Below are positions 47,505-57,765 of a DNA stretch of 64,000 nucleotides, in pieces. The translations under genes were made by a program, and so were the position numbers. The notes under the pieces are model-generated. The model was not told where the DNA came from. It saw only the letters and a program-made list of their open reading frames with translations, and did no database searches. This DNA comes from Phymorhynchus buccinoides. Taxonomy: Eukaryota > Mollusca > Gastropoda > Neogastropoda > Raphitomidae. Position 1 is the stretch's first letter. Each line of letters opens with the position of its first letter. The stretch spans positions 2,102,301 to 2,166,300 of the forward strand of contig CM065698.1 of the NCBI GenBank assembly GCA_017654935.2. The letters run 5' to 3'.

Positions 47505-48902
47505 TTGGTACATGTGTACTTAAAAGTCACAGAGCCGTCAGTGAAATTTTTGGGTTGCTCCCACCTGGGAACAAAAAAGGGAACAAAAAGTGATCCAGGA
47601 AATTATCGGCCTGTAAGCTTGACATCTGTTACTAGTAAGGTTTTTGAGTCTATAATTCGAGAAGTAATTGTTGATCATATGTTAATTAATAATCTTTTTA
47701 CAGGGTGCCAGCATGGTTTTAGAAAGCATAGATCTTGTGTTACACAACTACTGCAAGTGATGGAAGACTTTACAAAACTATTAGATAAAGGTGAAAATAT
47801 TGATGTAATTTACTTGGATTTCAAAAAAGCATTTGATACTGTACCGCATAAAAGATTAATTATTAAATTACAATATTACGGAATAACAGGTAAAGTTTTA
47901 GCATGGATTGAAGATTTTTTAAAAGAAAGACAACAAACAGTAAGGGTGGGAAATGCATACTCTCAAAAAACAAATGTGTTAAGTGGAATACCTCAAGGGA
48001 GCATTCTTGGCCCAGTTCTTTTTACAATTTTTATAAATGACTTACCTGAAGAAATAAAAAGCTATTGTAAAATTTTTGCAGATGATACGAAAATGTATAA
48101 TATAACGAAAAATCAAGATGTATTACAAAAAGACTTAGATTCATTGGTTAGGTGGTCAGAAACATGGTGTCTGTTTTTTAATGCTTCAAAATGTAAAATC
48201 ATGCATTTGGGAAAAAGTAATCCACGCACAGACTACAAAATGCATAACAATGGTGTAGAAAACGTTATTATGAAATGCTCTGAGGAAAAAGACTTGGGAG
48301 TAATATTTGATGATAAACTGAAATTTGATGAACACATTCACAGTGCTGTAAGTAAAGCAAATCAGAAAATTGGTATAATTAAACGAACGTTTTCTTTCTT
48401 GGACAAGGACACTTTTTTATGCTTGTACAAAGGTTTAGTAAGACCTCATTTAGAATATGGAAATTGTATTTGGTATCCAGGTTTAAAGAGACAGTCAGCT
48501 TTGATAGAAAAAGTACAGAGACGAGCAACTAAGTTAGTACAAGGTCTTCAAAATGTTTCTTATTCAGACAGGTTGAAAGAATTAAATTTACCTACATTAA
48601 AGGCAAGGAGAATTAGGGGTGACCTAATTCAAACTTATAAAATATTTAATAGTGTAGATGACCTAAATGTACATGACTTATTCACAATATCAGATTTTGA
48701 CAAAACAAGGAACAGTACCGACAAAATATTTATTCAACACTGCAGGACTAATAATAGAAAATTTTATTTTACTAACAGAGTTGCACCTGTATGGAATAAA
48801 TTACCACCTAACATGAAAAGAGCACAGAATACTAACATTTTTAAAAACCTTCTCGACGAATGGAATGACTATAAGGCAGTTATGTATGATTACGATGAAT
48901 AA
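47505..48902 (+). CDS. Non-LTR retrotransposon reverse transcriptase, 5' truncated, frame intact
   Basis: Encodes the polymerase part of a LINE ORF2: reverse transcription of its own RNA at a chromosomal nick. In the open frame: GNYRPVSLTS (about residue 32), QHGFRKHRSC (69), VIYLDFKKAFDTVPH (101, motif A), SGIPQGSILGP (160, motif B), FADD (191-194, motif C, catalytic Asp pair), SKCKIMHLG, LGVIFDDKLKF, VRPHLEYGNCIW, VQRRATKLV and VWNKLPPNMK near the end. No stop or frameshift for about 440 codons. The endonuclease domain is absent: LINE similarity begins near 47560, and the first 18 or so residues are flanking sequence. The 3' UTR ends with an (AATCCT)n tail at 49022. CR1/L2/Jockey-like; clade not assigned. 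Confidence 0.9.
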   Translation: MVHVYLKVTEPSVKFLGCSHLGTKKGTKSDPGNYRPVSLTSVTSKVFESIIREVIVDHMLINNLFTGCQHGFRKHRSCVTQLLQVMEDFTKLLDKGENIDVIYLDFKKAFDTVPHKRLIIKLQYYGITGKVLAWIEDFLKERQQTVRVGNAYSQKTNVLSGIPQGSILGPVLFTIFINDLPEEIKSYCKIFADDTKMYNITKNQDVLQKDLDSLVRWSETWCLFFNASKCKIMHLGKSNPRTDYKMHNNGVENVIMKCSEEKDLGVIFDDKLKFDEHIHSAVSKANQKIGIIKRTFSFLDKDTFLCLYKGLVRPHLEYGNCIWYPGLKRQSALIEKVQRRATKLVQGLQNVSYSDRLKELNLPTLKARRIRGDLIQTYKIFNSVDDLNVHDLFTISDFDKTRNSTDKIFIQHCRTNNRKFYFTNRVAPVWNKLPPNMKRAQNTNIFKNLLDEWNDYKAVMYDYDE

Positions 48903-49022
48903 TATTAACAAAAACTGAGTGTGCGACAGACCGAGACAAACAACTAAATAAATTAAAAGATGGGACAGGAAAGCCTTACGGCTATGTTTTGAGTCCCTAA
49001 ATCCTAATCCTAATCCTAATCC
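48903..49022 (+). mobile_element. 3' UTR and AATCCT tail of the LINE
   Basis: GGAAAGCCTTACGGCTATGT (with hairpin AGCCTTACGGCT), then GAGTCCCTAAATCCTAATCC. The LINE at 57.0 kb ends with the related AAAAGCTTTACGGCTTGTTT and (CTAC)n. Confidence 0.8.
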
Positions 49023-49139
49023 TGGAGAGCATGTCGCAGAGGTATGCCATCCATTTTCTTTTTTTTAAATTTACATGTGACTTTTGTGTGACTGATGAAG
49101 AAGGAAGAGGGGGGGGGGGGGGGGTAAATTTTATAATTT

Positions 49140-49815
49140 AGTGTCACGAGTACTACCGTGCCTTGTACAATGTAGCTGACCAGTGGTCAGTGACAATGAC
49201 CAGGGGTCACTTCGACTGAAAATCAAATTTTGATTCTAAACAGCTTATTTCCTGTCACCAGATATTTTATGCACTTGTTTAATGCAGATGACCAGTGGTC
49301 ACTGCCACTGACCAGTGGTCTCTTTGGTGTAGATTCCACATTTTCATGATTGGACAGCTTATTAGTGTCATGAGTACTGCTGTACCTTATACAATGTAGA
49401 TGACCATTGGTCAGTGACAATTACCAGTGCATGGTCACTTTGACTTAATCAAATTTTGATTCTATACAGCTTATTTCCTGTCACCAGATATTTTATGTAA
49501 ATTCCATTTTTATTGGACAGCTTATTAGTGTGTCATGAGTACTGCTGTACCTTGTAAAAATTAAAATGTAGATGACCATTGGTCATTGACAATGGCCAGT
49601 GGTCACTTTGACTTAAAAATCAAAGCTTATTTCCTATCACCTGATAATTCATGTACTTGTATAATGCAGATGACCAGTGGTCAGTGCCACTGGCCACTGG
49701 TCATCTCCATTATTCAAAGTGCATGCAATGTGCACAATTCTCTAGTTACGGAAAATAAACTGATGAGTCAAAATTTGATTTTTTAAGCCAAAGTGACCAG
49801 TGGTCAAAGAGGCAA
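49140..49815. repeat. Degenerate repeat field with GACCAGTGGTCA palindromes
   Basis: About nine occurrences of TGACCA(G/C)TGGTCA-like palindromes (near 49179, 49282, 49310, 49402, 49570, 49594, 49669, 49689, 49796) embedded in an imperfect unit of 190-230 bp that also carries ATTTTGATTCTA.ACAGCTTA and TTTCCTGTCACCAGATATTT. Confidence 0.75.
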
Positions 49816-50044
49816 AGCTGTGCCTTAGCGGTATGGACCCACTCAAAGAATATTGTATTGTACCTTAAATAGTTTACATTTCATCACTATTTTTTCATAG
49901 GGATAGTCATTTTACCGCAAGACTTTTAACTAAAAAGTTTTTATTCACCGATTTTACAGTACGTGCATGAGTGGAGCTAACACAGATTTGAACAAACATT
50001 TGTGGGGAAAACAGAGAATATTGCACTCTTAGGCATGGGAGTGA

Positions 50045-50210
50045 GGGCAGAGTGGTTGTCAAGGAAAATGGCCAAAGGAAATTCAATAAAATTCAACAAA
50101 TGAGTGAAATTTTCACTTTTTCATGCCATTTCAATGCATGTTTTAATAATTTTGTTTCAAACTGTTTTGCGGATTTTCCGTGATTCGCGGAGGTCTACCA
50201 TGCCTGACTC
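50045..50210. repeat. Dispersed repeat, inverted copy of 12098-12235
   Basis: GTGAAATTTTCACTTTTTCA, TGCCATTTCAATGCATG and GCGGAGGTCTACCATGCCTG are the complement of the 12.1-kb copy. Confidence 0.7.
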
Positions 50211-50260
50211 TAAGTGAAACTTTGTAACCGACAGTGAGCTGGAGGTTGTTGTTGACGTAA

Positions 50261-50552
50261 CCTGGCTAAGACTCCAGCGATCATCCCAACAGCCGAAGCA
50301 CTTGAACACTATGGTACAAATGCACCAGCTAGGGATGAGAACATTACGTGTGTGACCCGTTTTTGCTTACCCCGTCACATGGACAGCCACACTCCGACTT
50401 CAGAGGATTTTGGAGACTGATGAAGTTATGCTAGGAGCTTGTCATAGCCAAAGACAATTCCCGCATAAAACTATGCAGAGCATAAAAACATTCTGATATA
50501 GCCTTGGTGTTCTAGCCCATGTCAATTGGTCTGACACAGCCTTAAGCCAAGG
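50261..50552. mobile_element. TIR repeat, CCTTGGCTTAA family
   Basis: CCTGGCTAAGACTCCAGCGA to ACAGCCTTAAGCCAAGG. Full-length and colinear with 14692-14989. Confidence 0.75.
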
Positions 50553-50639
50553 CGTGGCTATGGTTTAAATCAACCATTTGTCCCTATGCCATGTCATTAC
50601 TGACACTGAAACATCAGAGTCCAGCACTACTCTCAAGCA

Positions 50640-50935
50640 AGGGGGCGTTAGTTCTGGCTCTTAGTACTGCAGCCGATGGGATTAGTTGGCCTTTGGGGAC
50701 CTTCCCCAGTGCCCGCTATTCTTAAGTCCTTTTGGCTGAGCGAGAGGGAATTGGACTGCACTGGTGCTTTGCAATAAATGGTTTCTTTGTTTTAAGATGC
50801 AGATACGTTTTTGAAAAGAAATGTTGAGGTTGGTCTTCTTCTTTGTTCCCAGGCCATATTGCCATAATGGGTAAGGTACGTATGTGTCCGGTTTTCAGTT
50901 TTCACTGGTCTCCCCGCTGCATTCAGCCAAAACAT
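50640..50935. repeat. Dispersed repeats shared with 14.5 and 42.1 kb
   Basis: 50640-50735 is the complement of 14520-14605. 50845-50935 (CCCAGGCCATATTGCCATAA, GGTAAGGTACGTATGTG) is the complement of 42115-42205. No exon seen. Confidence 0.55.
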
Positions 50936-51144
50936 TCCAATTTCGGAGAAGATGGGTGGTTGAAAATCCCATTTCCAAATGTTTGTAGGATGTTATGGTC
51001 AAAATACAGGTTGATATGTTTTGCTTTGCCCATGGCAACACAGTGATATGTTAGTGAAATAATGTGACTTGCAAATCAGTTTTGCCATGGGGTATGAGCG
51101 AGAAATAGTAACGTGTATTGTCACCTTTAGTTCATGGAAACACA

Positions 51145-51235
51145 CAGAGAGAGAGAGAGAGAGAGAAAGACAGACAGAGAGAGACATACAGAGAGACACA
51201 CATGCAGACAGAGAAACAGAGAGAGATAGACAGAA
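51145..51235. repeat. GA/GACA microsatellite
   Basis: (GAGA)n/(GACA)n tract leading into the next array. Confidence 0.9.
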
Positions 51236-51757
51236 AGACGAACAGACAGGCAGCGAGTCACTCAAGACAGAAAGACGAACAGACAGGCAGCGAGTCACTC
51301 AAGACAGAAAGACGAACAGACAGGCAGCGAGTCACTCAAGACAGAAAGACAGAAAGACAGACAGGCAGCGAGTCACTCAAGACAGAGACAGGCAGCGAGT
51401 CACTCAAGACAGAAAGACAGGCAGCGAGTCACTCAAGACAGAAAGACGAACAGACAGGCAGCGAGTCACTCAAGACAGAAAGACAGGCAGCGAGTCACTC
51501 AAGACAGAAAGACAGACAGACAGGCAGCGAGTCACTCAAGACAGAAAGACAGGCAGCGAGTCACTCAAGACAGAAAGACAGACAGACAGGCAGCGAGTCA
51601 CTCAAGACAGAAAGACAGACAGACAGGCAGCGAGTCACTCAAGACAGAAAGACAGACAGACAGGCAGCGAGTCACTCAAGACAGAAAGACGAACAGACAG
51701 GCAGCGAGTCACTCAAGACAGAAAGACAGACAGACAGACAGGCAGCGAGAGTCACTC
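51236..51757. repeat. Minisatellite, 25-41 bp, about 15 copies
   Basis: GGCAGCGAGTCACTCAAGAC plus a variable (AGAAAGACAGACAGAC) linker. The core is constant and only the GACA linker changes length. Confidence 0.93.
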
Positions 51758-52173
51758 AAGCATACATGCATGCACACGCACCTAATATACACTCAGTGAA
51801 AGCATCATCCTATGTTTTTGGCTCTACCTTATAGAGGGAGCCTGTTGTTTTATTTCTGCCTGTCTCAGGGAGCAGAATATCAATGACATGGGTCATTGTG
51901 GGACTGGCCTCCACCTAAACAAGTCAGGTTTGGCAGGGGTTTTCTTTCAATACAAAATTTAATCGGCAATTTCATTTTATTTGTCATTTTTGTCCTGCTC
52001 TTTCTTCGTCACTACTGGGCTTCCCTAATGTTACAGTTGCTCAGCTAAATGTACAGGTCAATCTTTCTTTTTTAAGTTAATAGACTAGTCCACATGAAAT
52101 TTGTGAGGGTTATGTGGGGGGAAAACCTCAAAATTTGTATCCGTAAAATTAGTTTTGATTAATGATGTTAGCT

Positions 52174-52383
52174 AGGATGCAACTGGAGAACATCCAAAAA
52201 CAGGCAAGGCAGGGGTCCAGAGCCTCTGTTGGGGGGTCAGGGGGGCAACGCTGAAGAAAAAGAAAATCATACTCAACTTGAAGCTTATTCCAGGCTTGTA
52301 AAGTGAGAATTTCCTTGAACTTTGAATCTTTGTGTGGTTTGAAAAACCAGGCGCCGCCTCATATCCAAGGCAACGCTGCATCC
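52174..52383. mobile_element. TIR element GGATGCAAC, copy 1
   Basis: AGGATGCAACTGGAGAACAT to AACGCTGCATCC. Shares AAATCATACTC.A.TTGAAG and CTTATTCCAGGCTTGTAAAG with 55464-55711, which has the better TIRs. Confidence 0.65.
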
Positions 52384-52845
52384 ATGTGCTAGCCAATAAC
52401 TATATGCCAAATCTCTGTTGCCGACTGATTGGTCCGAATGAGAAGATCCATTTGATCTCTGCATCCATGTGCTAGCCAATAACTATATGCCAAAACTGAT
52501 TGGTCCGAATGAGAAGATTCATTTGATCTCTGCATCCATGTGCTAGCCAATAACTATATGCCAAATCTCTGTTGCCGACTGATTGGTCTGAATGAGAAGA
52601 TCCATTTGCTGCATCCATGTGCTAGCCAATAACTATATGCCAAATCTGATTGGTCCGAATGAGAAGATTCAAAATTGCCTATATGCCAATAAGCCAATAA
52701 CTATATGCCAAATCTCTGTTGCCCACTGATTGGTCCGAATGAGAAGATCCATTTGATCTCTGCATCCATGTGCTAGCCAATAACTATATGCCAAATCTCT
52801 GTTGCCGACTGATTGGTCCGAATGAGAAGATCCATTTGATCTACC
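52384..52845. repeat. About 80-bp array with deletions, six copies
   Basis: CATCCATGTGCTAGCCAATA, ACTATATGCCAAATCTCTGT and GACTGATTGGTCCGAATGAG repeat with partial deletions, starting exactly at the right end of the element at 52174. Confidence 0.9.
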
Positions 52846-53408
52846 CTCGACAAAGCGAAAGTAAACCAGTTGCTCGAGTAATGGCGGAAAAAGCACTATT
52901 GATATATCAACTTATGAGCGTGATTTTTTTACATTTTGTGTTCGATTATACCCCCTTTAACTCTGAATTTCAAGAAAACTACTGCTTTAATATAAAAACC
53001 CTTTTACATTGTCATGCAACAATGATTACACTTTTTTGTTATCAAAAACTTTTAAAAACATATATTGGCTTTTTTTTCAACTAAGCCTGCCCCCTTAAAA
53101 CATTTCCTTGCAGCTGAGATTTATGGCGCTAAGACGAAAAGACACTGATTTGAATAAAGTATTGGATAACGTTGTCGTTTAAACACCCCCGCCATGTTTA
53201 TGGAGTGATTGGGGTGTCTAAAATACAAGCTAGCCAAGGACTTTTTTTCATTCATATATCTTTTTCTTTTAACACCAATAGGAAATTTGTTTCATTTAAT
53301 GTAGAAATAGTGGTAATAATCCAAACAGAAGTGATCTGCAGTAATACTGACGTGAAATTGTTACGATGGAGAACAGTCCCAGACGACAGTGTCGCCTTAC
53401 ACCTTTGA

Positions 53409-53622
53409 CTACAAATCCCTGTCAACACAGTCGGAGACATCGACGAAATCTCCTTCAGCACGGGTGTAGGAAGTCCAGGTGTCTGGCACATTGGAGCATA
53501 GGCTTTTTATGCTTTCTTTCAGGGCCTCTGGAACGTCATTGAAGTTTGTCAGCGGGAGGGTTGCCTTTTTGCGGGCCAGGATGTCGATGGCTTTAGCATC
53601 GTTCCAGTACACCACTGCATAA
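53409..53622 (-). CDS. Lipocalin-like protein, last coding exon
   Basis: The exon enters through TTTTCTTTCAG (phase 2) at 53622 and runs to TAG at 53409: YAVVYWNDAKAIDILAR, then a TLP-containing segment, PEALKESIKSLCS, VPDTWTSYTR and a Cys near the end. YAxVY (lipocalin motif 2 region), ILARxxxLP and the ...LKxxIKSLC helix are in the order seen in apolipoprotein D-type lipocalins, secreted beta-barrel carriers of small hydrophobic ligands. Joined in phase to the exon at 60147. The intron side of the acceptor is repeated three more times (53573-53985). The family assignment rests on pattern memory, without alignment. Confidence 0.6.
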
Positions 53623-53985
53623 CTGAAAGAAAAGATCAGAAAGCACACACCAGACCTTAGCTTTGTTGCGTGTGGTTGCGGGCCAGGATATCGATGGCGT
53701 CGATATCGCCCCAGTACACCACTGCATAACTGAAAGAAAAGATCAGAAAGCACACACCAGACTTTAGCTTTGTTGCGGGCCAGGATATCGATGGCGTCGA
53801 TATCGCCCCAGTACACCACTGCATAACTGAAAGAAAAGATCAGAAAGCACACACCAGACCTTAGCTTTGTTGCGTGTGGTTGCGGGCCAGGATATCGATG
53901 GCGTCGATATCGCCCCAGTACACCACTGCATAACTGAAAGAAAAGATCAGAAAGCACACACCAGACCTTAGCTTTGTTGCTCTGT
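53573..53985. repeat. About 106-bp array repeating a splice acceptor, 4 copies
   Basis: GGGCCAGGATATCGATGGCG, TCGATATCGCCCCAGTACAC and GCATAACTGAAAGAAAAGAT repeat three times, plus the authentic exon copy. On the minus strand each unit carries the polypyrimidine tract, the AG and the first ~55 nt of the lipocalin exon, with acceptors near 53624, 53731, 53828 and 53937. Confidence 0.93.
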
Positions 53986-54024
53986 TGGTTGTTAGTGTTG
54001 GTTATCTTTGCTCAAAACGTACAG

Positions 54025-54165
54025 ACAGTTCCCGCACCTTCTGGAAGTTCTGTGCTTGTAACGTCCTCTCTTTGACTCTGCCTTTGCTCTCATTGCTTAC
54101 TGTCATGTCACCGTACTATCATTCTGCTTAACCGGTCCATTTTCATGCCTTTTTTTCTAGAAATT
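54025..54165. repeat. Dispersed repeat, copy of 41920-42060
   Basis: CACCTTCTGGAAGTTCTGTG shared; see 41920. Confidence 0.6.
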
Positions 54166-54254
54166 CTTACAAAGATTTTTCCCAGCCAAAAACGGATATT
54201 CTGGGCCTAACTATTTCTTAGATAGGCACATAACGGCAGCATGACGCATCTGCA

Positions 54255-54345
54255 CTCATATGACAGAGGACTTGTCTGAGTGGTCGAGAAAGAAGAAGAA
54301 GAATAGGGCAAAGTGAAGGGGAGAGAGAGGGAGACGAAGGAAGTA
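54255..54345. repeat. 95-bp duplication, left copy
   Basis: TGCACTCATATGACAGAGGA to GACGAAGGAAGTA. The right copy is at 55268-55363 and continues into TAATCATC without the transposon. Confidence 0.85.
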
Positions 54346-55265
54346 CCGTAATTTCCGGCCTATAAGGCGGCACCCCCTCTTTTTAAAAAAAAAACATAAC
54401 CTGACATTACATAGGACGCATACAGCGGAATAGGCGCAGAGAACTGGTTACTTTGAAAATTGAAACCAAAACTGAGCAACAGCGAAAGAAGGAAATGATC
54501 ACCGAAAGTGGCCTGTGAAAATGAAAAACCAACAAGCAACAAATTGTTGAACAATACAAAAGGAAATCTTTCAAAAAGCATGCAATGAAAAAAGCTTGAA
54601 GCAAGTCATCCAGCAGCGACTCACTTCAATCAGTCATCATCTTCAGGCGCAGAGAATCCACAGAAATCCGACTTCTCTGTGTCTGACCTGAACAGCGCCA
54701 TGAGTGCATCCGTCAAAATGGCCTCGTTCGTGTCTGTCCGTGGCGTGACGTCATCATCGGAATCGGAATCGCTCTCGGAGTTTGCCTCTCTGTCGTCTGC
54801 TCTTGATGTTGATGCTTCCTCTTCTTCAGCATTATCTTCTGTGTTCTGTGCTGAAGTTGTTGCATCTGCGTCTTATGCAGTCGCCACTTTCGAACCATTG
54901 ATTCGTTGATCCCAATCTCAAAAGAAGCTCTCCTATTGCCTTTTTCTTCTGCCAACGAAATTGCCTTCAGTTTAAATTCCGCATCGTATGACATGCGTTT
55001 GGTCTTCGGCATGATGAAGTTGATCCGATCAATGCTTTGTCTGAATGTGATCGCGGCAGAGAACTGATCACGGTCGACAGTGAAATGTGAGCTGTTGCCG
55101 GTTTGTTGACAGAAGTTTCCAGCGCATGGTGAGTGATTTTTTTCACCCCTGACCCCAACATAACTTTTCTATTTTGATAATAGAATAGGCGCATACATCC
55201 GATAGGGCGCAGGGGTCAAAGTGCAGTCAAAAAGTTGCGTCTTATAGGCCGGAAACTGATGACGG
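54346..55265. mobile_element. pogo-like non-autonomous transposon with TA TSD
   Basis: Ends CCGTAATTTCCGGCCTATAA and TTATAGGCCGGAAACTGATGACGG, with TA on each side (54344-54345 and 55266-55267). The right arm has a small insertion within the TIR. The TA target is confirmed by the empty paralogous site at 55356-55370 (GAAGGAAGTAATCATC). The interior encodes only an HTH fragment and an acidic tail, with no DDE domain. Confidence 0.85.
54630..55012 (-). pseudogene. pogo/CENP-B-type HTH fragment plus acidic C-terminus, frameshifted
   Basis: ATG at 55012: MPKTKRMSYDAEFKLKAISL, then NRRASFEIGINESMVRKWR. This is the N-terminal Brinker/CENP-B-type helix-turn-helix of pogo/Tigger transposases. Soon after, the coding shifts by one base into a Glu/Asp/Ser-rich frame (SDSDSDDDVT), then ILTDALMALFRSDTEKSDF and a stop at 54630; the latter is the usual pogo-type C-terminus. 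The catalytic DDE region has been deleted. Without the shift it would encode a DNA-binding-only protein. Located inside the TIR element at 54346-55265. Confidence 0.75.
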
Positions 55266-55267
55266 TA

Positions 55268-55363
55268 ATCATCTGCACTCATATGACAGGGGACTTGTCC
55301 GAGTGGTCGAGAAAGAAGAAGAATAGGGCAAAGTGAAGGGGAGAGAGAGGGAGACGAAGGAAG
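55268..55363. repeat. 95-bp duplication, right copy (empty site at its end)
   Basis: See 54255. The sequence just after it, AAGTAATCATC, is the uninterrupted insertion target. Confidence 0.85.
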
Positions 55364-55463
55364 TAATCATCTTCAGGGGATGGGGGGGGGTATGAAGTGA
55401 AGGAAAGAGAGCAGTCTGAAAATCTCTTGTTCGCTGCTCAAAAGAATGATTACATTACAGACA

Positions 55464-55711
55464 CATGGATGCAACTGGAGAAAATCCAAAAACAGGCCAG
55501 GCCCCTGGCAGGGTGCAGAAGCTGAAGAAAAGGCAAAATCATACTCCATTTGAAGCTTATTCCAGGCTTGTAAAGTGATAATTCAACTTTTTTCCCCCTG
55601 AACTTTGAATCAATTTGGTTTTTTGGTCAAAATTTTGAAAATCAGGTGCCTCCTGGTTTTAAATTTTGAAAAACAGGCACCGCCTAGTATCCGTGCAAGG
55701 TTGCATCCATG
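55464..55711. mobile_element. TIR element CATGGATGCAAC, copy 2
   Basis: CATGGATGCAAC at the left and GTTGCATCCATG at the right form a perfect 12-bp TIR. The 248-bp interior is shared with 52174-52383 and contains an internal duplication of TTTTGAAAA.CAGG. hAT-like ends are possible. Confidence 0.7.
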
Positions 55712-56044
55712 GAAATAAAGAGAAACGAAACAAAATGTTATTTATCCAGGGTAATGAGATAAGCCAGATAATTAGATACAGCTTTTTTTCATTCAGCCCT
55801 GAGGCAAACAACACAAAAATATGAAAAAGAAAGGAATACAAGTAAAGCATCAAATCATAAAAACCCAAGAACAATATTTACAAATAAATACCTAACCAGC
55901 AAGGGAAAGGGGAGGTGGGGAATGGGGAGATGAATGTGACAGACATAAACTATTAAAGAAACAGAGAGATAACCAGTTGCATTTTAACATTACATGCTAG
56001 ACATTATTCAAACATTTTAAAAATCAGACATCATAATGTACTTC
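55712..56044. other. No gene seen
   Basis: AT-rich intronic sequence of the inferred lipocalin-like gene. Confidence 0.5.
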
Positions 56045-56287
56045 TTAATGCTTTCGCCGCCAATGTCGCATTTATGCACCTCAATGGTTTAACACCCATG
56101 TCACTGGAAGGCATCGGGTCGGGTCCTGTTATCCGAAGACCCTATTTTCTTAGTTTTGGGAGGTAAGGATAGGCCTAATGTTGTACATGACACACAGGAA
56201 ATCACAATATAGCGGATTTTTTCTCTCTACCCAATTATGTTTAATGGTGTTTTGGGGCTGAAAAATAGTTGGCAGTGAAACGATTAA
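56045..56287. mobile_element. MITE, TTAACCCTTTCACCG family, copy 2 (inverted)
   Basis: TTAATGCTTTCGCCGCCAAT at the left and GTTGGCAGTGAAACGATTAA at the right. The interior is the complement of 1179-1424 (GAAGACCCTATTTTCTTAGT against ACTAAGACAATAGGGTC). Confidence 0.8.
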
Positions 56288-56857
56288 AATGATTCCGAAA
56301 GGATGAATAACTTGTCTCTGGCATCCACACAAAACCTTTTTTGTCAAAAAACACAGAAACACAAGATTTAGAGAGAGAATAGGCAACTTTATTAAAGTGC
56401 CAAATAAAGTGTTATTTTATGATACATAACATTATTTCCATTTGCATAACCACCAAATAATCAGCCTACAGTAAAGACATCTTGTGTGCATGTCTCTTAT
56501 CATTCAACTTGTACCTTACACGGCGCCTTTCCACTCATTATTTTGTGAATAAACCTTCCTTTGTTCAATTTTAGTCTATGCCAGGTAGAACATCAAGATT
56601 CTTAACTCTTAGCGTCCTATACCGCACCGATCCTCACCGTCAGTCCTAAACTGCATGAAAGTGCACTAATCCACCCACGTTGTTTAGTCATATTGCTAAG
56701 GAAGTGGGAACTCTCTGATGCAGAGAGGAAGTTTTAACAACAGCCAGAAAGCATTCGACTTCCTGTTGCAATGGCCGCCATTTGCATGGGGGTCGATTGA
56801 AGGCTAATTTTGATCGATTTTCTTTGCAATTTTTTTGGACGATCTTTTTTCATCAAA

Positions 56858-56965
56858 ATGGCGGCGTTCCGAACGATGGATGATGATGTTATCGATGTTT
56901 TGACCGATAAATTGTGTTCCAATCATGCTTTTGGACTTAGTTATAGGGGCCAGAGTGAAGTGACT
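56858..56965 (+). pseudogene. N-terminal coding stub of piggyBac-like element
   Basis: ATGGCGGCG opens MAAFRTMDDDVIDVLTDK and continues to YRGQSE, where a LINE interrupts it. A separate acidic piece after the LINE (about 57850-57958) may be its continuation. Function not recognised; the acidic N-terminus would suit a piggyBac transposase, but this is weak. Confidence 0.4.
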
Positions 56966-56966
56966 G

Positions 56967-57584
56967 TTGAGACTCATACTGGGGGTAACCTTTGACAAAG
57001 ACCTTTCATTTGATATACACATCCAGAACTGCATCAATAAAGCAAACCAAATGATAGGATTGATTAAAAGAACATTTATCAGTATTGATCATATTTTTAT
57101 TAAATTATACAAAGCTTTAGTTAGACCGCACTTAGAATATGGCAACATTATCTGGGCTCCAAAATGTAAGTACCAGTCAATAGCAATTGAAAGGGTGCAG
57201 CGTAGAGCTACAAAACTTGTTAAAGCATGCAAAATCATGGATTATTACCACAGATTACAGTACCTTAATTTATTTTCACTTAAAGGAAGGAGAACAAGGG
57301 GAGATCTTATAGAAACTTATAAAATATTCAACAATCATGTGGATTTGTCCTGGAGTAATTTCTTTTCATCTCCTCAATACAATATGACTAGAAACGCCTG
57401 TGGGAAAGTTTTTGTTAAAAGATATAATACTAACATAAGAAAAAATTGTTTTGATAACAGAATTACTAACATGTGGAACGAATTGCCTACTGACGTAAAA
57501 TGTGCACCTCATACTAATATGTTTAAAAATCGTCTGGATACATTACCAAAATTTTTAGAAGTTTTTAGAAGCTATGACGAATAA
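56967..57584 (+). pseudogene. LINE reverse-transcriptase C-terminal part, open but truncated
   Basis: About 205 codons without a stop: LGVTFDKDLSFDIHI, LYKALVRPHLEYGNIIW, RVQRRATKLV, RRTRGDLIETYKIF, MWNELPTDVK and a C-terminal YDE. It shares the same architecture and end (YDE) as the LINE at 47505-48902 but is clearly diverged. It lacks the catalytic FADD core, so it is non-functional. The first codon counted here is not a natural start. Confidence 0.85.
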
Positions 57585-57628
57585 TGATTTATGAGGAAAA
57601 TTTATGCCGCATCAACCTTGACTAAAAA

Positions 57629-57765
57629 GATACATTTACTAGAAAAATCATAAAAGATACATTTACCAGAAAAATCATAAAAGATACATTTACTAGAAAA
57701 ATCATAAAAGATACATTTACCAGAAAAATCATAAAAGATACATTTACTAGAAAAATCATAAAAGA
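57629..57765. repeat. 27-bp minisatellite in LINE 3' UTR, five copies
   Basis: GATACATTTACTAGAAAAAT plus CATAAAA, alternating TACTAG/TACCAG. Confidence 0.9.

Noticed and set aside
51069..51834. Two overlapping 238-codon frames rich in TERQ/SESLK
   Set aside because: Translation of the GACA minisatellite in two frames.
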